64,000 nucleotides of DNA from Proteus columbae (GCF_009914335.1 NZ_CP043925.1:248001-312000); one strand, 5' to 3'; counted from the first letter of the stretch, positions 56,364 to 64,000 are shown. Notes: generated by a model not told the origin, from the letters alone. Program-made: numbers and translations.

Positions 56364-57509
56364 ATGAGAGTAAAGGCAGCTTGGCGTGGCTTTAGTAGCG
56401 CATTTTCACGAGAAACTCATATGGCAGTTCGTAGCCCCGTTTTTCACTGGCTAAGCTGGCTGTTTCCATTGATGTTGTTTACGTTAATTAGTGCTAACTT
56501 TTCTGAAGGCACATTGCTGAACTTGCCTGTTTCCGTGATCAATAATGACAATAGTCCATTATCAAGAACCCTGATTAGAGACCTAAATGCAGGCTCTCAT
56601 GCGCAATTAAATACGCTAGATGGTAATCCACGCACTGCAATGGAGCGATTAGGTAGCGCAAAAGATTATGCGATATTGACCATTCCTCGACACTTTGAAA
56701 GTAAGGTATTAGCAGGAAAACAACCCACCACACGGATGTATTACAACGGGTTGTATTATGCTGCTGGGAGTTATGCAATACAGGATTTTAGTGGGCTTCT
56801 TGCAGAGCTTAATGCGCAATATCGCACTGTGTTAGCGCAAGAGATGAATAAACCTGTTCCTCCCTTGGCAAAAGTGACGCTCTCTTATGACAGTTTATTT
56901 AATGCCAGTGGCAGCTATATTTATTATCAGCAATTTGCCGCTACGATCCATATGCTCCAGCTATTTGTCGTGACCTGTACGATTTATTCGTTGTCGCGCG
57001 GTAATATGCTATTGAATATTAAGCCCTTCACATTTGCACTTATTGGAAAACTTACGCCTTACACACTGTTTTTCTTAACCTTATTAATTGTTGAATTAGC
57101 GGCATTAGTGCATTTTTCGGGGGCGAAAGTGAACGGTAATCCGCTATATATGGTATTAGTGGGGTTCTTCTATATCATTGCGGCTCAAAGTGTGGGATTG
57201 CTGCTCTTTGCGTTTACCAATAGTGCGATAACGGCATACAGTATGATAGGTATGTTGGTGAGTATTGCCTTGGCATTTTCAGGCATGGCTGTACCTGAAC
57301 TTTCGATGATCTTACCTGCGCGGATTATTTCTAATTTAGAGCCATTAACGCACGCCTTAAATGCGATGTTTGATATTTTCTTAAGAGAAGTATCACTACA
57401 AGGCATTTTATATGTGTGTTCACTTTTGCTGATTTATCCTTTTGCTATCGCCTTCTTAGTTCGTAAACGTATTTTTAAACGATTGGAATTACAGGTAGGT
57501 GTTGCATGA
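56364..57509 (+). CDS. ABC-2-type permease, first of a pair
   Basis: A 381-residue inner-membrane protein: one N-terminal helix (SWLFPLMLFTLISANF), a ~150-residue periplasmic domain (LPVSVINNDNSPLSRTLIRDL...), then five helices ending near the C-terminus, with the conserved FSGMAVP and LNAMFDIFL elements. This is the ABC-2 membrane fold of YhhJ/YbhS-type exporters. Overlaps the next permease by 4 bases (ATGA). No ATP-binding domain in the protein. Confidence 0.87.
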   Translation: MRVKAAWRGFSSAFSRETHMAVRSPVFHWLSWLFPLMLFTLISANFSEGTLLNLPVSVINNDNSPLSRTLIRDLNAGSHAQLNTLDGNPRTAMERLGSAKDYAILTIPRHFESKVLAGKQPTTRMYYNGLYYAAGSYAIQDFSGLLAELNAQYRTVLAQEMNKPVPPLAKVTLSYDSLFNASGSYIYYQQFAATIHMLQLFVVTCTIYSLSRGNMLLNIKPFTFALIGKLTPYTLFFLTLLIVELAALVHFSGAKVNGNPLYMVLVGFFYIIAAQSVGLLLFAFTNSAITAYSMIGMLVSIALAFSGMAVPELSMILPARIISNLEPLTHALNAMFDIFLREVSLQGILYVCSLLLIYPFAIAFLVRKRIFKRLELQVGVA

Positions 57510-58672
57510 TGCAAATGTATTTCCAAACCTTTAAGCGTGTTCTATTGGGTATGTTAGAAAAACCCATGTGGATGTTACTTATTGTTTCTCTATGCATTAT
57601 GAGTTTGGTTTATGCCAAGCCTGTACTGTGGGATCTTCCTGTGGCAGTGATTAATCAAGATCATAGCCCAGCAAGTTATTCACTTGTTCGGTCATTAAAC
57701 TCGACACCTAAATTAAGCATTAAGAACTACGATAATTTAGATGAAGCTCGTCACGATATGATTATGCGAGAGTTATTTGCCATTATTATTGTTCCAACCG
57801 ATTTTGAGAAAAAACTCCTCAATGGTAAAGATGTTACTGTGCCTGTATTTGGTGATGCGACAAACCGTCTGGCTAGCGGGCAAATTCAACAAGAGTTGAT
57901 GTTGGCTTATCAGCAGTTATTAGATGCTTACAATGGACGTATTTTGAGAAATGCAGGCTTTAGTGTTGAACAATCAAAAATCCTATTAAAGCCTATTCAG
58001 GGTGAAACCATTGCGATGTATAACCCTGGGGTAAGTTTTGCTGCGATTATTTTCCCTGGCTTATTAGTGATGCTATTACAGCACTCACTTTTAATAGCTT
58101 GTGTCCGCGTCAGTATCGCGGTGAGAAGTACCCCGAAAGGAAAGCCACCTTTAGCGGTTTATCTAGGGGCATTATCTGCACTTATTCCGATTTGGTTATT
58201 TTTATCTGCGGTATTCTTTTCATTGTGGCCGTGGGTATTGGGTTACCGCCAAGAAGCGCCGCTTTACCAGATTTGGATGCTGACTTTCCCATTCTTATTG
58301 GCGGTCTTAGGGTTAGGTAAGTTAATTACAGAATGCTTACGCAGTGTTGAGATGATTTATCTGACACTAGCCTTTGTGACAACGCCGGTATTCTATATTT
58401 CTGGCACGATCTGGCCACTACAAGCAATGCCTGACTGGGTCTTTGCCATTTCATCCGCATTACCTTCTACATGGGCAGTAAACGCCATGGCGGGAATTAA
58501 CCAAATGGGTCTGTCATTCCAAAGTATATTGGGTGATATCGTGATGATGCTCGTTTTAGGCGTGATTTATACGGTATTAGGTGTGCTGGTGGGTATGCTA
58601 CGTAATGGTGAGTTAAGACATATTACGCATCAGTTTAAGCATTGGTTACATCATCGTGGAGAGTCAAAATAA
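57506..58672 (+). CDS. ABC-2-type permease, second of a pair
   Basis: A 388-residue paralogue of the preceding permease with the same layout: helix 1 (MWMLLIVSLCIMSLVYA), periplasmic LPVAVINQDHSPASYSLVRSL domain, and a C-terminal bundle of five helices with FYISGTIWPLQAMPDWVFAISSALPSTWAVNAM. The two likely form a heterodimer. Their ATPase is not encoded here or within this window, so it must be supplied elsewhere or the system is atypical. A terminator follows the stop directly. Confidence 0.87.
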   Translation: MMQMYFQTFKRVLLGMLEKPMWMLLIVSLCIMSLVYAKPVLWDLPVAVINQDHSPASYSLVRSLNSTPKLSIKNYDNLDEARHDMIMRELFAIIIVPTDFEKKLLNGKDVTVPVFGDATNRLASGQIQQELMLAYQQLLDAYNGRILRNAGFSVEQSKILLKPIQGETIAMYNPGVSFAAIIFPGLLVMLLQHSLLIACVRVSIAVRSTPKGKPPLAVYLGALSALIPIWLFLSAVFFSLWPWVLGYRQEAPLYQIWMLTFPFLLAVLGLGKLITECLRSVEMIYLTLAFVTTPVFYISGTIWPLQAMPDWVFAISSALPSTWAVNAMAGINQMGLSFQSILGDIVMMLVLGVIYTVLGVLVGMLRNGELRHITHQFKHWLHHRGESK

Positions 58673-58693
58673 AGAGCCCTTAAGGGCTTTTTA
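58673..58693. terminator. Bidirectional terminator downstream of the permeases
   Basis: AGCCCTTAAGGGCT (58675-58688) is a perfect palindrome followed by T on the plus strand, and by a shorter T run on the minus strand. The IS element inserted 10 bases further on. Confidence 0.8.
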
Positions 58694-58700
58694 TTTATCA

Positions 58701-58703
58701 ATA
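58701..58703. repeat. Target-site duplication ATA, left copy
   Basis: ATA abuts the left inverted repeat; the same ATA follows the right one at 59998-60000. Three bases is usual for the IS3 family. Confidence 0.75.
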
Positions 58704-58728
58704 TGACCCGTCCTGAATAAGGTTGACA
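58704..58728 (+). repeat. IS3-family left inverted repeat
   Basis: Begins TGAC and ends GGTTGACA; matches the right end at 20 of 25 positions, mismatching at positions 5, 6 and 14-16. Confidence 0.9.
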
Positions 58729-58756
58729 CTTTTCCAATCTGAAATTGGAGAGTGTA

Positions 58757-59164
58757 ATGAAACCAATCACTAAACGAACTCAACGCGATTATTCTCTCGC
58801 TTTTAAATTACAGCTTGTTGACCAAGTTGAAAAAGGCGAAATAACCTATAAACAAGCCCAAGATCGCTATGGTATACAAGGATGCTCTACTGTTTTAGTT
58901 TGGCTTCGTAAGCATGGTAGGTTAGATTGGTCAAACGGTACCCCTGATACTTTTTATAGAGGTTCAGCTATGACCCAATCTTCTGAACAACAAACGCCGG
59001 AACAACGCATTAAGATCCTTGAAAAGGAACTTGAAGAGGCTCGGCTTAAATCCGATTTCTTCGAAGCAGTGGTTAAAGTCATGGATAGAGACTTTGGAGT
59101 TCGTTTGTCAAAAAAGCGCAAAGCCGAGTTATTAAAGAAAAAACGGTTAAAAACCTCACCGTAA
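58757..59164 (+). CDS. IS3-family transposase OrfA
   Basis: A 135-residue DNA-binding protein: MKPITKRTQRDYSLAFKLQL leads into a helix-turn-helix (EITYKQAQDRYGIQGCSTVLVWLRKHG), then a leucine-zipper-like coiled coil (EQRIKILEKELEEARLKSDFFEAVVKVM). I chose the ATG at 58757, behind TTGGAGAG. The A6 run at 59138-59143 (AAAGAAAAAACGG), followed by overlap with an open -1 frame, is the likely place for programmed frameshifting to OrfAB. Confidence 0.93.
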   Translation: MKPITKRTQRDYSLAFKLQLVDQVEKGEITYKQAQDRYGIQGCSTVLVWLRKHGRLDWSNGTPDTFYRGSAMTQSSEQQTPEQRIKILEKELEEARLKSDFFEAVVKVMDRDFGVRLSKKRKAELLKKKRLKTSP

Positions 59165-59181
59165 CAATTGCTTGCCGTTTT

Positions 59182-59967
59182 ATGCAGATCAGCCGACAGG
59201 CTTATTACAAGAGACTGGATAGAACTGAGGAACGAAAGAAAGCCGATTCGGCCATCATTGATGCTGTTAAATCTGAACGAGTCTTACAACCTCGACTGGG
59301 TGGGCGTAAATTACATTTTATTTTAAAGCAAAAACAGATGGTTATTGGTCGTGATCGGCTATTTTCTTTATTGAAGGAACATCAGTTACTGGTGCCTAAT
59401 AAACGGGCTTATCATCGAACAACCTTAAGCCATCATCGTTTTTATCGGCATCCAAATTTAATTAAGTCAGGGTTTATCCCCACACAACCAGAACAGCTTT
59501 GGGTAGCAGATATTACCTATTTATCGACGCATGAAGGTGATACTTATTTAAGTTTAATTACGGATGCGTATTCACGAAAAATCGTGGGATATCATTTAGA
59601 TAACAATATGAAAACAAGTTCAGTGAAGAAATCGTTGGTTCAGGCGTTAAAAAAACGGACTTCGACAACTTCGTTAATCCATCATTCAGATCGAGGGATA
59701 CAGTATTGTTCTTCGGAATATCAGGAGATACATAAAGAGCATAATATTCAATGTTCTATGACTGATGGGTATGATTGTTATCAAAATGCCTTAGCAGAAC
59801 GAATTAATGGAATATTAAAAATGGAGTATCTACTGATAAAACCGAGTAATCTGGAACAAGCAAGAAAATTAGTAGAAGAATCAATCCAACTCTATAATGA
59901 AAAACGGCCACACTTATCGTTAAACTATAAAACGCCCGATGAAGTACATCGAGCGTTTTATGCCTGA
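59182..59967 (+). CDS. IS3-family transposase OrfB (DDE catalytic part)
   Basis: The 261-residue product is the integrase-fold part: an HTH_21-like start (ISRQAYYKRLDR), then the DDE core with Asp110 (LWVADITYL), Asp170 (LIHHSDRGIQYCS) and Glu206 (NALAERINGILKMEY), with 35 residues between the last two as expected. The ATG at 59182 may not be used: the frame is open upstream through VKNLTVTIACRF and is probably reached by -1 frameshifting from OrfA. Complete, no internal stop. Confidence 0.94.
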   Translation: MQISRQAYYKRLDRTEERKKADSAIIDAVKSERVLQPRLGGRKLHFILKQKQMVIGRDRLFSLLKEHQLLVPNKRAYHRTTLSHHRFYRHPNLIKSGFIPTQPEQLWVADITYLSTHEGDTYLSLITDAYSRKIVGYHLDNNMKTSSVKKSLVQALKKRTSTTSLIHHSDRGIQYCSSEYQEIHKEHNIQCSMTDGYDCYQNALAERINGILKMEYLLIKPSNLEQARKLVEESIQLYNEKRPHLSLNYKTPDEVHRAFYA

Positions 59968-59972
59968 AAAGT

Positions 59973-59997
59973 TGTCAACCTATATCAGGACTAGTCA
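59973..59997 (-). repeat. IS3-family right inverted repeat
   Basis: Reverse complement begins TGAC and ends GGTTGACA; matches the left end at 20 of 25 positions. ATA follows at 59998-60000. Confidence 0.9.
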
Positions 59998-60190
59998 ATA
60001 TTGTAGATCTTATCTTTACTAATAATATTCACTATGTGGTGGCAACACTCCATTGATAATTTTCTTGGTTCCCATTTTGAAATATCTATTAATGAAAGAC
60101 CGTGGTAACTCTAAGGAATAATACCGCTTACACCGCATCCATAATGATTTAATTTATCTATAAACATTTTTTTAAGTGTATCATATATCT

Positions 60191-61069
60191 TTACTCCACC
60201 AATTCTAATCCTGCCAACTTACGCCAATAACCATTACAGTCATGATGATGAATCGTTGTAAGAGGTTGTTGGCCTTGCTCATTTTGACGAAATTGTTGCA
60301 AGGTATCAAAAATAGCGTCAGATTCAGGTGAAAGGCGAATAATATCCACTAAACCTGCCATTGAAGCTTGATCGTTACCCAAGTTATAACAATAACCACT
60401 TTGTGTTTGAATGCCATTAAGCACAAATACTTGCTGATTTTCTTGTGATAATACTTCACGACCTTGAGGGTATTTTTGACAACAGGTTTCACAATCATCT
60501 TTAGAGCGATTTTCAGAACGCGCAGTAAAACAACGTGCTGAATAAGCGAGAGGAAGATGCCCATAAGCCAATACTTCAACTTCAAACTTATTGCGAATGC
60601 CTAATTTTTCACATTGATTTAAAAGATTATTTAACCACTCGCGAGAAAGCTCAACAGGCATACACCAACGCATCATGCCTTGTTTATGCAACAAACGTAG
60701 TGCATAAGCGTTGTAGCAGTTAAGCCCGTGGCCTGCAACAAAAGGAAGATTGCGCTCGAAAAGCATATTAATCACGCCAAAATCATGTGCTTCAACTAAA
60801 AACTCACCGTTATCAACCAGCTTAGCAATTTCTTTCAATTCAGAAGGTGCTTGTAATAACGCTAAGGTAGAAAGAACCACTTGTTTGCCACTTTTAGCGA
60901 CCTCTTTGGCGAGGTTTATCCAATCTTGAGGTTTGGTTTCTCGGCGTTTACTGCAAACTGTTTCGCCTAAATAAATAATATCAGCGTCGCATTGTTTTGC
61001 TTTTTCGTAGAACGCTTCAAGTGTCTCTTTTTGCCAATAATAAAGTACAGATCCTAATGCATATTTCAT
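60191..61069 (-). CDS. ubiV: O2-independent ubiquinone biosynthesis protein UbiV
   Basis: UbiV (YhbV) is a U32-peptidase-family protein that with UbiU forms a complex carrying 4Fe-4S clusters for anaerobic hydroxylation steps in ubiquinone synthesis. I chose the ATG at 61069 (MKYALGSVLYYWQKETLEAFY, 292 residues). Cluster cysteines are seen in SARCFTARSENRSKDDCETCC and CYNLG near residue 235. Thirteen bases after ubiU, so one operon. Confidence 0.95.
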   Translation of the reverse strand: MKYALGSVLYYWQKETLEAFYEKAKQCDADIIYLGETVCSKRRETKPQDWINLAKEVAKSGKQVVLSTLALLQAPSELKEIAKLVDNGEFLVEAHDFGVINMLFERNLPFVAGHGLNCYNAYALRLLHKQGMMRWCMPVELSREWLNNLLNQCEKLGIRNKFEVEVLAYGHLPLAYSARCFTARSENRSKDDCETCCQKYPQGREVLSQENQQVFVLNGIQTQSGYCYNLGNDQASMAGLVDIIRLSPESDAIFDTLQQFRQNEQGQQPLTTIHHHDCNGYWRKLAGLELVE

Positions 61070-61082
61070 TTTCGTATCCTTA

Positions 61083-62084
61083 TTATTGCCATTTACGGTG
61101 ATAAGCACCCAGTGTTGTTTGTGTTCCTTCTGAAATCTTTCCTAGCGCGTTCATCCAACGTGGATTAGTACTAAAACCTTGAGGATCTTTCTTACATTGA
61201 TCAATGGCTGCACGCCAAACTCTCGCCACTTCTGTTACATAGGCAGGGCTACGTTGACGACCTTCAATTTTAACTGACGCAATATTCATCGCCATTAATT
61301 CAGGTAAGAGTGAAAGAGTATTGAGGCTCGTCGGCTCTTCTAATGCGTGATAACAGTGATCATCAACAAAATAGCGACCTTTACACAGTGTTGGGTAGCC
61401 TGCATTTTCATCAGGTGAATAGCGGTCTATCAAGACATCATTAAGGCGAGATTCCATCCCTTGTGGTGTTTGTTGCCAACGTACAAAACGTGCAGGAGAG
61501 CAAGCACCTACCGTATTTGGCGATTCACCTGTTAAATAAGAAGAGAGATAGCATCTACCTTCAGCCATAATACATAAACTGCCAAAGGCAAAAACTTCTA
61601 AAGGTACAGGGCTAGTTTGTGCTAATTGTTTGACTTGATGAATAGATAGAACACGAGGAAGAACAATACGAGCCACATCGAAGTTACGTTGATAAAACTC
61701 AATAGCTTGTGTATTGGTTGCTGAGGCTTGTACTGAAACATGACGTTCAATATGAGGATAACGCTCTGCAGCGTACTCTAACATGGCGATATCCGCCAAT
61801 ATAAGAGCATCAGCCCCTAAAGATGCCGCCATATCAACGGCTTTTTGCCAGCGTTCAAATCCATCAGGGTGAGCAAAGGTGTTTATTGCAATATGCAATT
61901 TTCGCTGGTGGCGATGAACATAATTAACCGCTTCTTGTAACTTCTTTTCTGTGAAATTTAAACCAGCAAAATGTCTTGCATTAGTATCATCTTTTAAGCC
62001 GATATAAACGGCATCCGCACCATTATCTATGGCCGCTTTTAAGGCAGGTAAATTACCCGCTGGGCACAGCAATTCCATCTTCAC
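61083..62084 (-). CDS. ubiU: O2-independent ubiquinone biosynthesis protein UbiU
   Basis: UbiU (YhbU), a U32-family TIM-barrel-like protein and partner of UbiV. The 333-residue product has MELLCPAGNLPALKAAIDNGADAVYIG at the start. The family signature FGSLCIMAEGRCYLSSYLTGE, ACSPARFVRW and LCKGRYF hold the cysteines of its 4Fe-4S cluster. ASVKIEGRQRSPAYV near the end is the U32 core. ATG codons at 62084 and 62078 are possible starts; E. coli uses the second. Confidence 0.96.
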   Translation of the reverse strand: MKMELLCPAGNLPALKAAIDNGADAVYIGLKDDTNARHFAGLNFTEKKLQEAVNYVHRHQRKLHIAINTFAHPDGFERWQKAVDMAASLGADALILADIAMLEYAAERYPHIERHVSVQASATNTQAIEFYQRNFDVARIVLPRVLSIHQVKQLAQTSPVPLEVFAFGSLCIMAEGRCYLSSYLTGESPNTVGACSPARFVRWQQTPQGMESRLNDVLIDRYSPDENAGYPTLCKGRYFVDDHCYHALEEPTSLNTLSLLPELMAMNIASVKIEGRQRSPAYVTEVARVWRAAIDQCKKDPQGFSTNPRWMNALGKISEGTQTTLGAYHRKWQ

Positions 62085-62142
62085 TTCCCTTTAGAAATTA
62101 AGAATGATCAGGAATTGTAATAAGCAGGATAAAAAAAGGTTT

Positions 62143-62156
62143 TGATTTAGGGCAGA
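62143..62156 (-). promoter_or_regulatory. Candidate FNR-like half-site in the ubiU-ubiT intergenic region
   Basis: TTGATTTAGGGCAG contains a perfect FNR half-site TTGAT, but the second half is poor. Located about 60 bases upstream of ubiU. Anaerobic FNR control of ubiUV is known in E. coli, which makes it plausible. Confidence 0.3.
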
Positions 62157-62294
62157 GAACTTCGTTTTTTGCTTAAGTAAAATCAAAGAACACAAAATGT
62201 GAGCAACGGATTAACCGAATATTGATATAGGATCGCAGAATATCTGTCTATATCTGGCACAATAGCCCGTAATTTTATTTATAGGAGTCCGAAC

Positions 62295-62828
62295 GTGTTT
62301 AACAAAATTCGTACCCATTTGGTTAAAGAGGGACCTCGTTTTTTACGTTACCCTTTACAAGTTACCCCATTTGCTCTGCAACGCGATATTTTAGAACAGT
62401 TTTTAAGCTGGCAATTTCGTGAATCGTTAGCGGAAGGCGATTTACACTTTCTAGAAAATAAATGGCTAAAAGTTGAGATAAGAGACTTACATTTACAGTG
62501 GTTTATCAGTGTTTGTGATGATAAATTAGTGGTCAGTCGCTTAGAAAAAGAAGATGTCAGCTTTAGTGGAAATGCAAATGATCTTATTTTAATTGCTGCG
62601 CGCAAAGAAGATCCTGACACCTTATTTTTCCAACGCCGTCTACAAATTGAGGGTGATACAGAACTCGGGTTATATGTTAAGAACCTGATGGACGCAATTG
62701 AATTAGACTCAATGCCATCTGTGTTGCGTTTTGGTTTATTACAACTGGCTGAGTTTGTAAAAAGTGGGCTTCAAGAAGAAACCGAAGACACTCTACACAG
62801 CCATGAACTGAGCTCAACTTCATGCTAA
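62295..62828 (+). CDS. ubiT: O2-independent ubiquinone biosynthesis accessory factor UbiT
   Basis: UbiT (YhbT) is an SCP2 lipid-binding-domain protein required with UbiUV for anaerobic ubiquinone synthesis, binding hydrophobic intermediates. The 177-residue product (GTG start at 62295, behind TAGGAGTCCG) has the SCP2 fold with DLHLQWFISVCDDKLVVSR, LILIAARKEDPDTLFFQRRL and GDTELGLYVKNLMDAIEL. Divergent from ubiUV, overlapping yhbS by 7 bases. Confidence 0.95.
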   Translation: MFNKIRTHLVKEGPRFLRYPLQVTPFALQRDILEQFLSWQFRESLAEGDLHFLENKWLKVEIRDLHLQWFISVCDDKLVVSRLEKEDVSFSGNANDLILIAARKEDPDTLFFQRRLQIEGDTELGLYVKNLMDAIELDSMPSVLRFGLLQLAEFVKSGLQEETEDTLHSHELSSTSC

Positions 62829-63325
62829 TACGTGTTGAAATTCCCGTTGATATTCCAGCTATTGATAACCTTTTACGTCAAGCGTTTCCTACAGGTGCAG
62901 AAGCTGATTTAGTGGGACATTTACGAGAAGAGGGACTGCTGACATTAGGTATGGTCGCAGTCGATGATGAAGGCCACGTTATGGGTTACATTGGCTTTAC
63001 ACCAGTTGATGTTGATGGTGTCGATTGCCAATGGGTAGGGCTTGCGCCTCTTGCTGTTGCACCTGATTTCCAGCGCCAAGGTATTGGACGCCAACTGATT
63101 AATGAAGGATTAGATAGCCTAAATGAATTTGGTTATGGCGCTGTGGTGGTATTAGGTGAGCCAGAGTACTATCAAAAGTCAGGCTTTATTCCTGCAAAAT
63201 CACAAGGGTTACATTGCAAATGGCCTGACACCGAAGAGGCATTTCAGTTCTATGCTCTCGATAATGGTAATGTTGAAAATATTCATGGTTTAGTGAATTT
63301 CTCGCCATTATTTGATGAGGTTTAA
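62822..63325 (+). CDS. yhbS: GNAT-family N-acetyltransferase YhbS
   Basis: A 167-residue GNAT acetyltransferase: LGLAPLAVAPDFQRQGIGRQLI-like segment (here VGLAPLAVAPDFQRQ, GIGRQLI) is motif A, which binds acetyl-CoA. VVVLGEPEYYQKSGFIPA follows as motif B. Substrate is unknown; E. coli YhbS has the same place after ubiT. It overlaps the ubiT stop, so the two are coupled. Confidence 0.92.
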   Translation: MLIRVEIPVDIPAIDNLLRQAFPTGAEADLVGHLREEGLLTLGMVAVDDEGHVMGYIGFTPVDVDGVDCQWVGLAPLAVAPDFQRQGIGRQLINEGLDSLNEFGYGAVVVLGEPEYYQKSGFIPAKSQGLHCKWPDTEEAFQFYALDNGNVENIHGLVNFSPLFDEV

Positions 63326-63338
63326 TCGAACAGATTGT

Positions 63339-63626
63339 CTATCGTGTTAAATACAACGCAATGTCTGAAGGCTGGTCTTTGATCAGCTTTTCTTTTTGCG
63401 TTTTCTTCAATTGTTTTAATTGGTATTCAAGTTGAGAAGCACGTTGCCGAGAGCCTATTTGGCAATGAAACTCTAATAATAAAGGTCCTTTTCCTTTCAG
63501 TGCTTTAGCGCCGGTTCCATTCTGGTGTTGAGTAAAGCGTCGCTCAACGTTTGTCGTTATCCCTGTATAAAGATAGCCAAGACGATTTCTGACAATATAG
63601 AGTGACCACACTGTATCAGCCATCAC
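63339..63626 (-). CDS. yhbQ: GIY-YIG nuclease-domain protein YhbQ
   Basis: A 95-residue stand-alone GIY-YIG domain of the UPF0213 family: [24 protein letters not shown] gives the variant Y-I-V and Y-T-G core and the catalytic arginine, followed by [17 protein letters not shown]. coli YhbQ shows DNA/RNA nuclease activity in vitro. Convergent with yhbS. Confidence 0.93.
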   Translation of the reverse strand: MMADTVWSLYIVRNRLGYLYTGITTNVERRFTQHQNGTGAKALKGKGPLLLEFHCQIGSRQRASQLEYQLKQLKKTQKEKLIKDQPSDIALYLTR

Positions 63627-63843
63627 TTTTTCCTTTTCGTGCTACTTTTTCTTTTGATAAATAATATTTCTCAATTTTTGAATTGAGTAATTTATCGCTT
63701 TATCAAAATGAAATCTATTAGATATATCAATATGTTGTGAAATATTTGTGACAGAAAGCTTTGTTATTTATAAAATAACATTCAATTTTTTTGAAAATGA
63801 ACAGCAATTATTGCTAATTTTAAAGTTAAATTAAAGCGCATAG

Positions 63844-63859
63844 TATGATCCATATCACA
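63844..63859 (+). promoter_or_regulatory. Candidate CRP site before the right-edge gene
   Basis: TATGATCCATATCACA matches TGTGAN6TCACA at 9 of the 10 fixed positions, 52 bases before the ATG at 63911. The 284-base gap from yhbQ (63627-63910) is otherwise AT-rich with no gene visible. Confidence 0.55.
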
Positions 63860-63910
63860 GAGACACACTCCGCGATACCTAACAAAATTAGAATTTAATT
63901 GGAGTTTATT

Positions 63911-64000
63911 ATGAAAAAATCTACATTAATCGCTGCAACATTAGCTTTAAGTGCTATTTCATTCGGTTCAATCGCATCTGATAGCGTATCAAAAAGCCCT
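63911..64000 (+). CDS. Secreted protein, N-terminal part only
   Basis: The last 90 bases encode MKKSTLIAATLALSAISFGS and IASDSVSKSP, a signal peptide followed by a few mature residues, cut by the window edge. TTGGAGTTTATT is its ribosome binding site. The signal and mature start resemble the small DUF1471 (YhcN/BhsA) stress proteins, but 30 residues cannot settle the family. Confidence 0.6.
   Translation, partial: MKKSTLIAATLALSAISFGSIASDSVSKSP

Larger units (their letters stand above)
58704..59997 (+). mobile_element. IS3-family insertion sequence, 1294 bp
   Basis: Bounded by 25-bp imperfect inverted repeats, TGACCCGTCCTGA... at 58704-58728 and the reverse complement TGACTAGTCCTGA... at 59973-59997 (20 of 25 identical), with ATA target duplications. 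It carries orfA and orfB, orfB in the -1 frame relative to orfA, and all DDE residues are present, so it looks intact and possibly active. Confidence 0.93.
58691..60161 (-). pseudogene. Decayed minus-strand ORF split by the IS3-family element
   Basis: Between ubiV and the IS (60000-60190) the minus strand reads, from an ATG at about 60161, MIHLKKMFIDKLNHYGCGVS, GIIP, a TAG stop, then in the same frame SYHGLSLIDISKWEPRK and HHIVNIISKDKIY up to the IS. Removing the IS and one ATA copy lets the frame continue as NIDK and a TAA stop at 58691-58693, just before the shared palindromic terminator. So an old, already damaged gene end was interrupted. I cannot identify the family; about 60 codons remain, and chance is not excluded. 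Confidence 0.4.

Noticed and set aside
60025..60150. Alternative frame in the ubiV-IS gap reading LELPRSFINRYFKMGTKK
   Set aside because: Open for ~40 codons, but it ends in a TAG before the IS and does not rejoin a frame on the other side; the frame that continues across the insertion is preferred. One of the two may reflect an old frameshift.

Overview
The window is a chromosomal segment of a low-GC gammaproteobacterium of the order Enterobacterales. Gene content, E. coli-like synteny, AT-rich intergenic DNA and protein divergence point to Morganellaceae, most likely Proteus; the genus is an inference, the order is firm. Almost every gene is a recognisable housekeeping orthologue.

Layout: (1) 1-1970, end of rlmB, then the ribosomal operon rpsF-priB-rpsR-rplI with an S6:S18-type leader. 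(2) 1990-5740, ytfB, an unrecognised 563-residue protein, and a zinc-starvation operon (alternative L31 and L36 plus ZinT) behind a near-consensus Zur box. (3) 5800-18490, gabD, fklB, cysQ, ytfJ, ytfK, paeA (ytfL), msrA, and the tamA-tamB-ytfP translocation-and-assembly operon. (4) 18600-21590, a strikingly AT-rich cassette: an 89-residue orphan, a tandem RmlC-like double cupin and an MFS exporter. It sits between ytfP and ppa, a slot that holds a toxin-antitoxin pair in E. coli K-12, and is the best candidate for an undescribed system. (5) 21640-26910, ppa, fbp, mpl, argR, mdh. (6) 26940-28260, a Ner-like regulator divergent from two tandem paralogues of the N-terminal DNA-binding domain of phage Mu transposase, without any transposase catalytic domain. 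(7) 28290-52610, the long conserved block ispB, rplU-rpmA-obgE, dacB, greA, yhbY, rlmE-ftsH-folP-glmM-secG, two tRNAs, rimP-nusA-infB-rbfA-truB-rpsO-pnp, nlpI, yrbN, deaD. (8) 52720-60200, btsSR, an HlyD/ABC-2/ABC-2 export operon with no ATPase gene, and an intact IS3-family element bounded by a 3-bp target duplication inside a decayed minus-strand reading frame. (9) 60190-63630, ubiUV divergent from ubiT-yhbS, then yhbQ, and the start of a secreted protein at the right edge.

The housekeeping parts work mainly in translation and RNA metabolism (ribosomal proteins, IF2, RbfA, RimP, TruB, NusA, PNPase, DeaD, GreA, ObgE), envelope assembly (TamAB, PBP4, Mpl, GlmM, FtsH, SecG, NlpI) and quinone biosynthesis (IspB, UbiUVT). 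The segment joins two blocks that lie far apart in E. coli K-12 (near 95 and 72 min), with the junction between mpl and argR.
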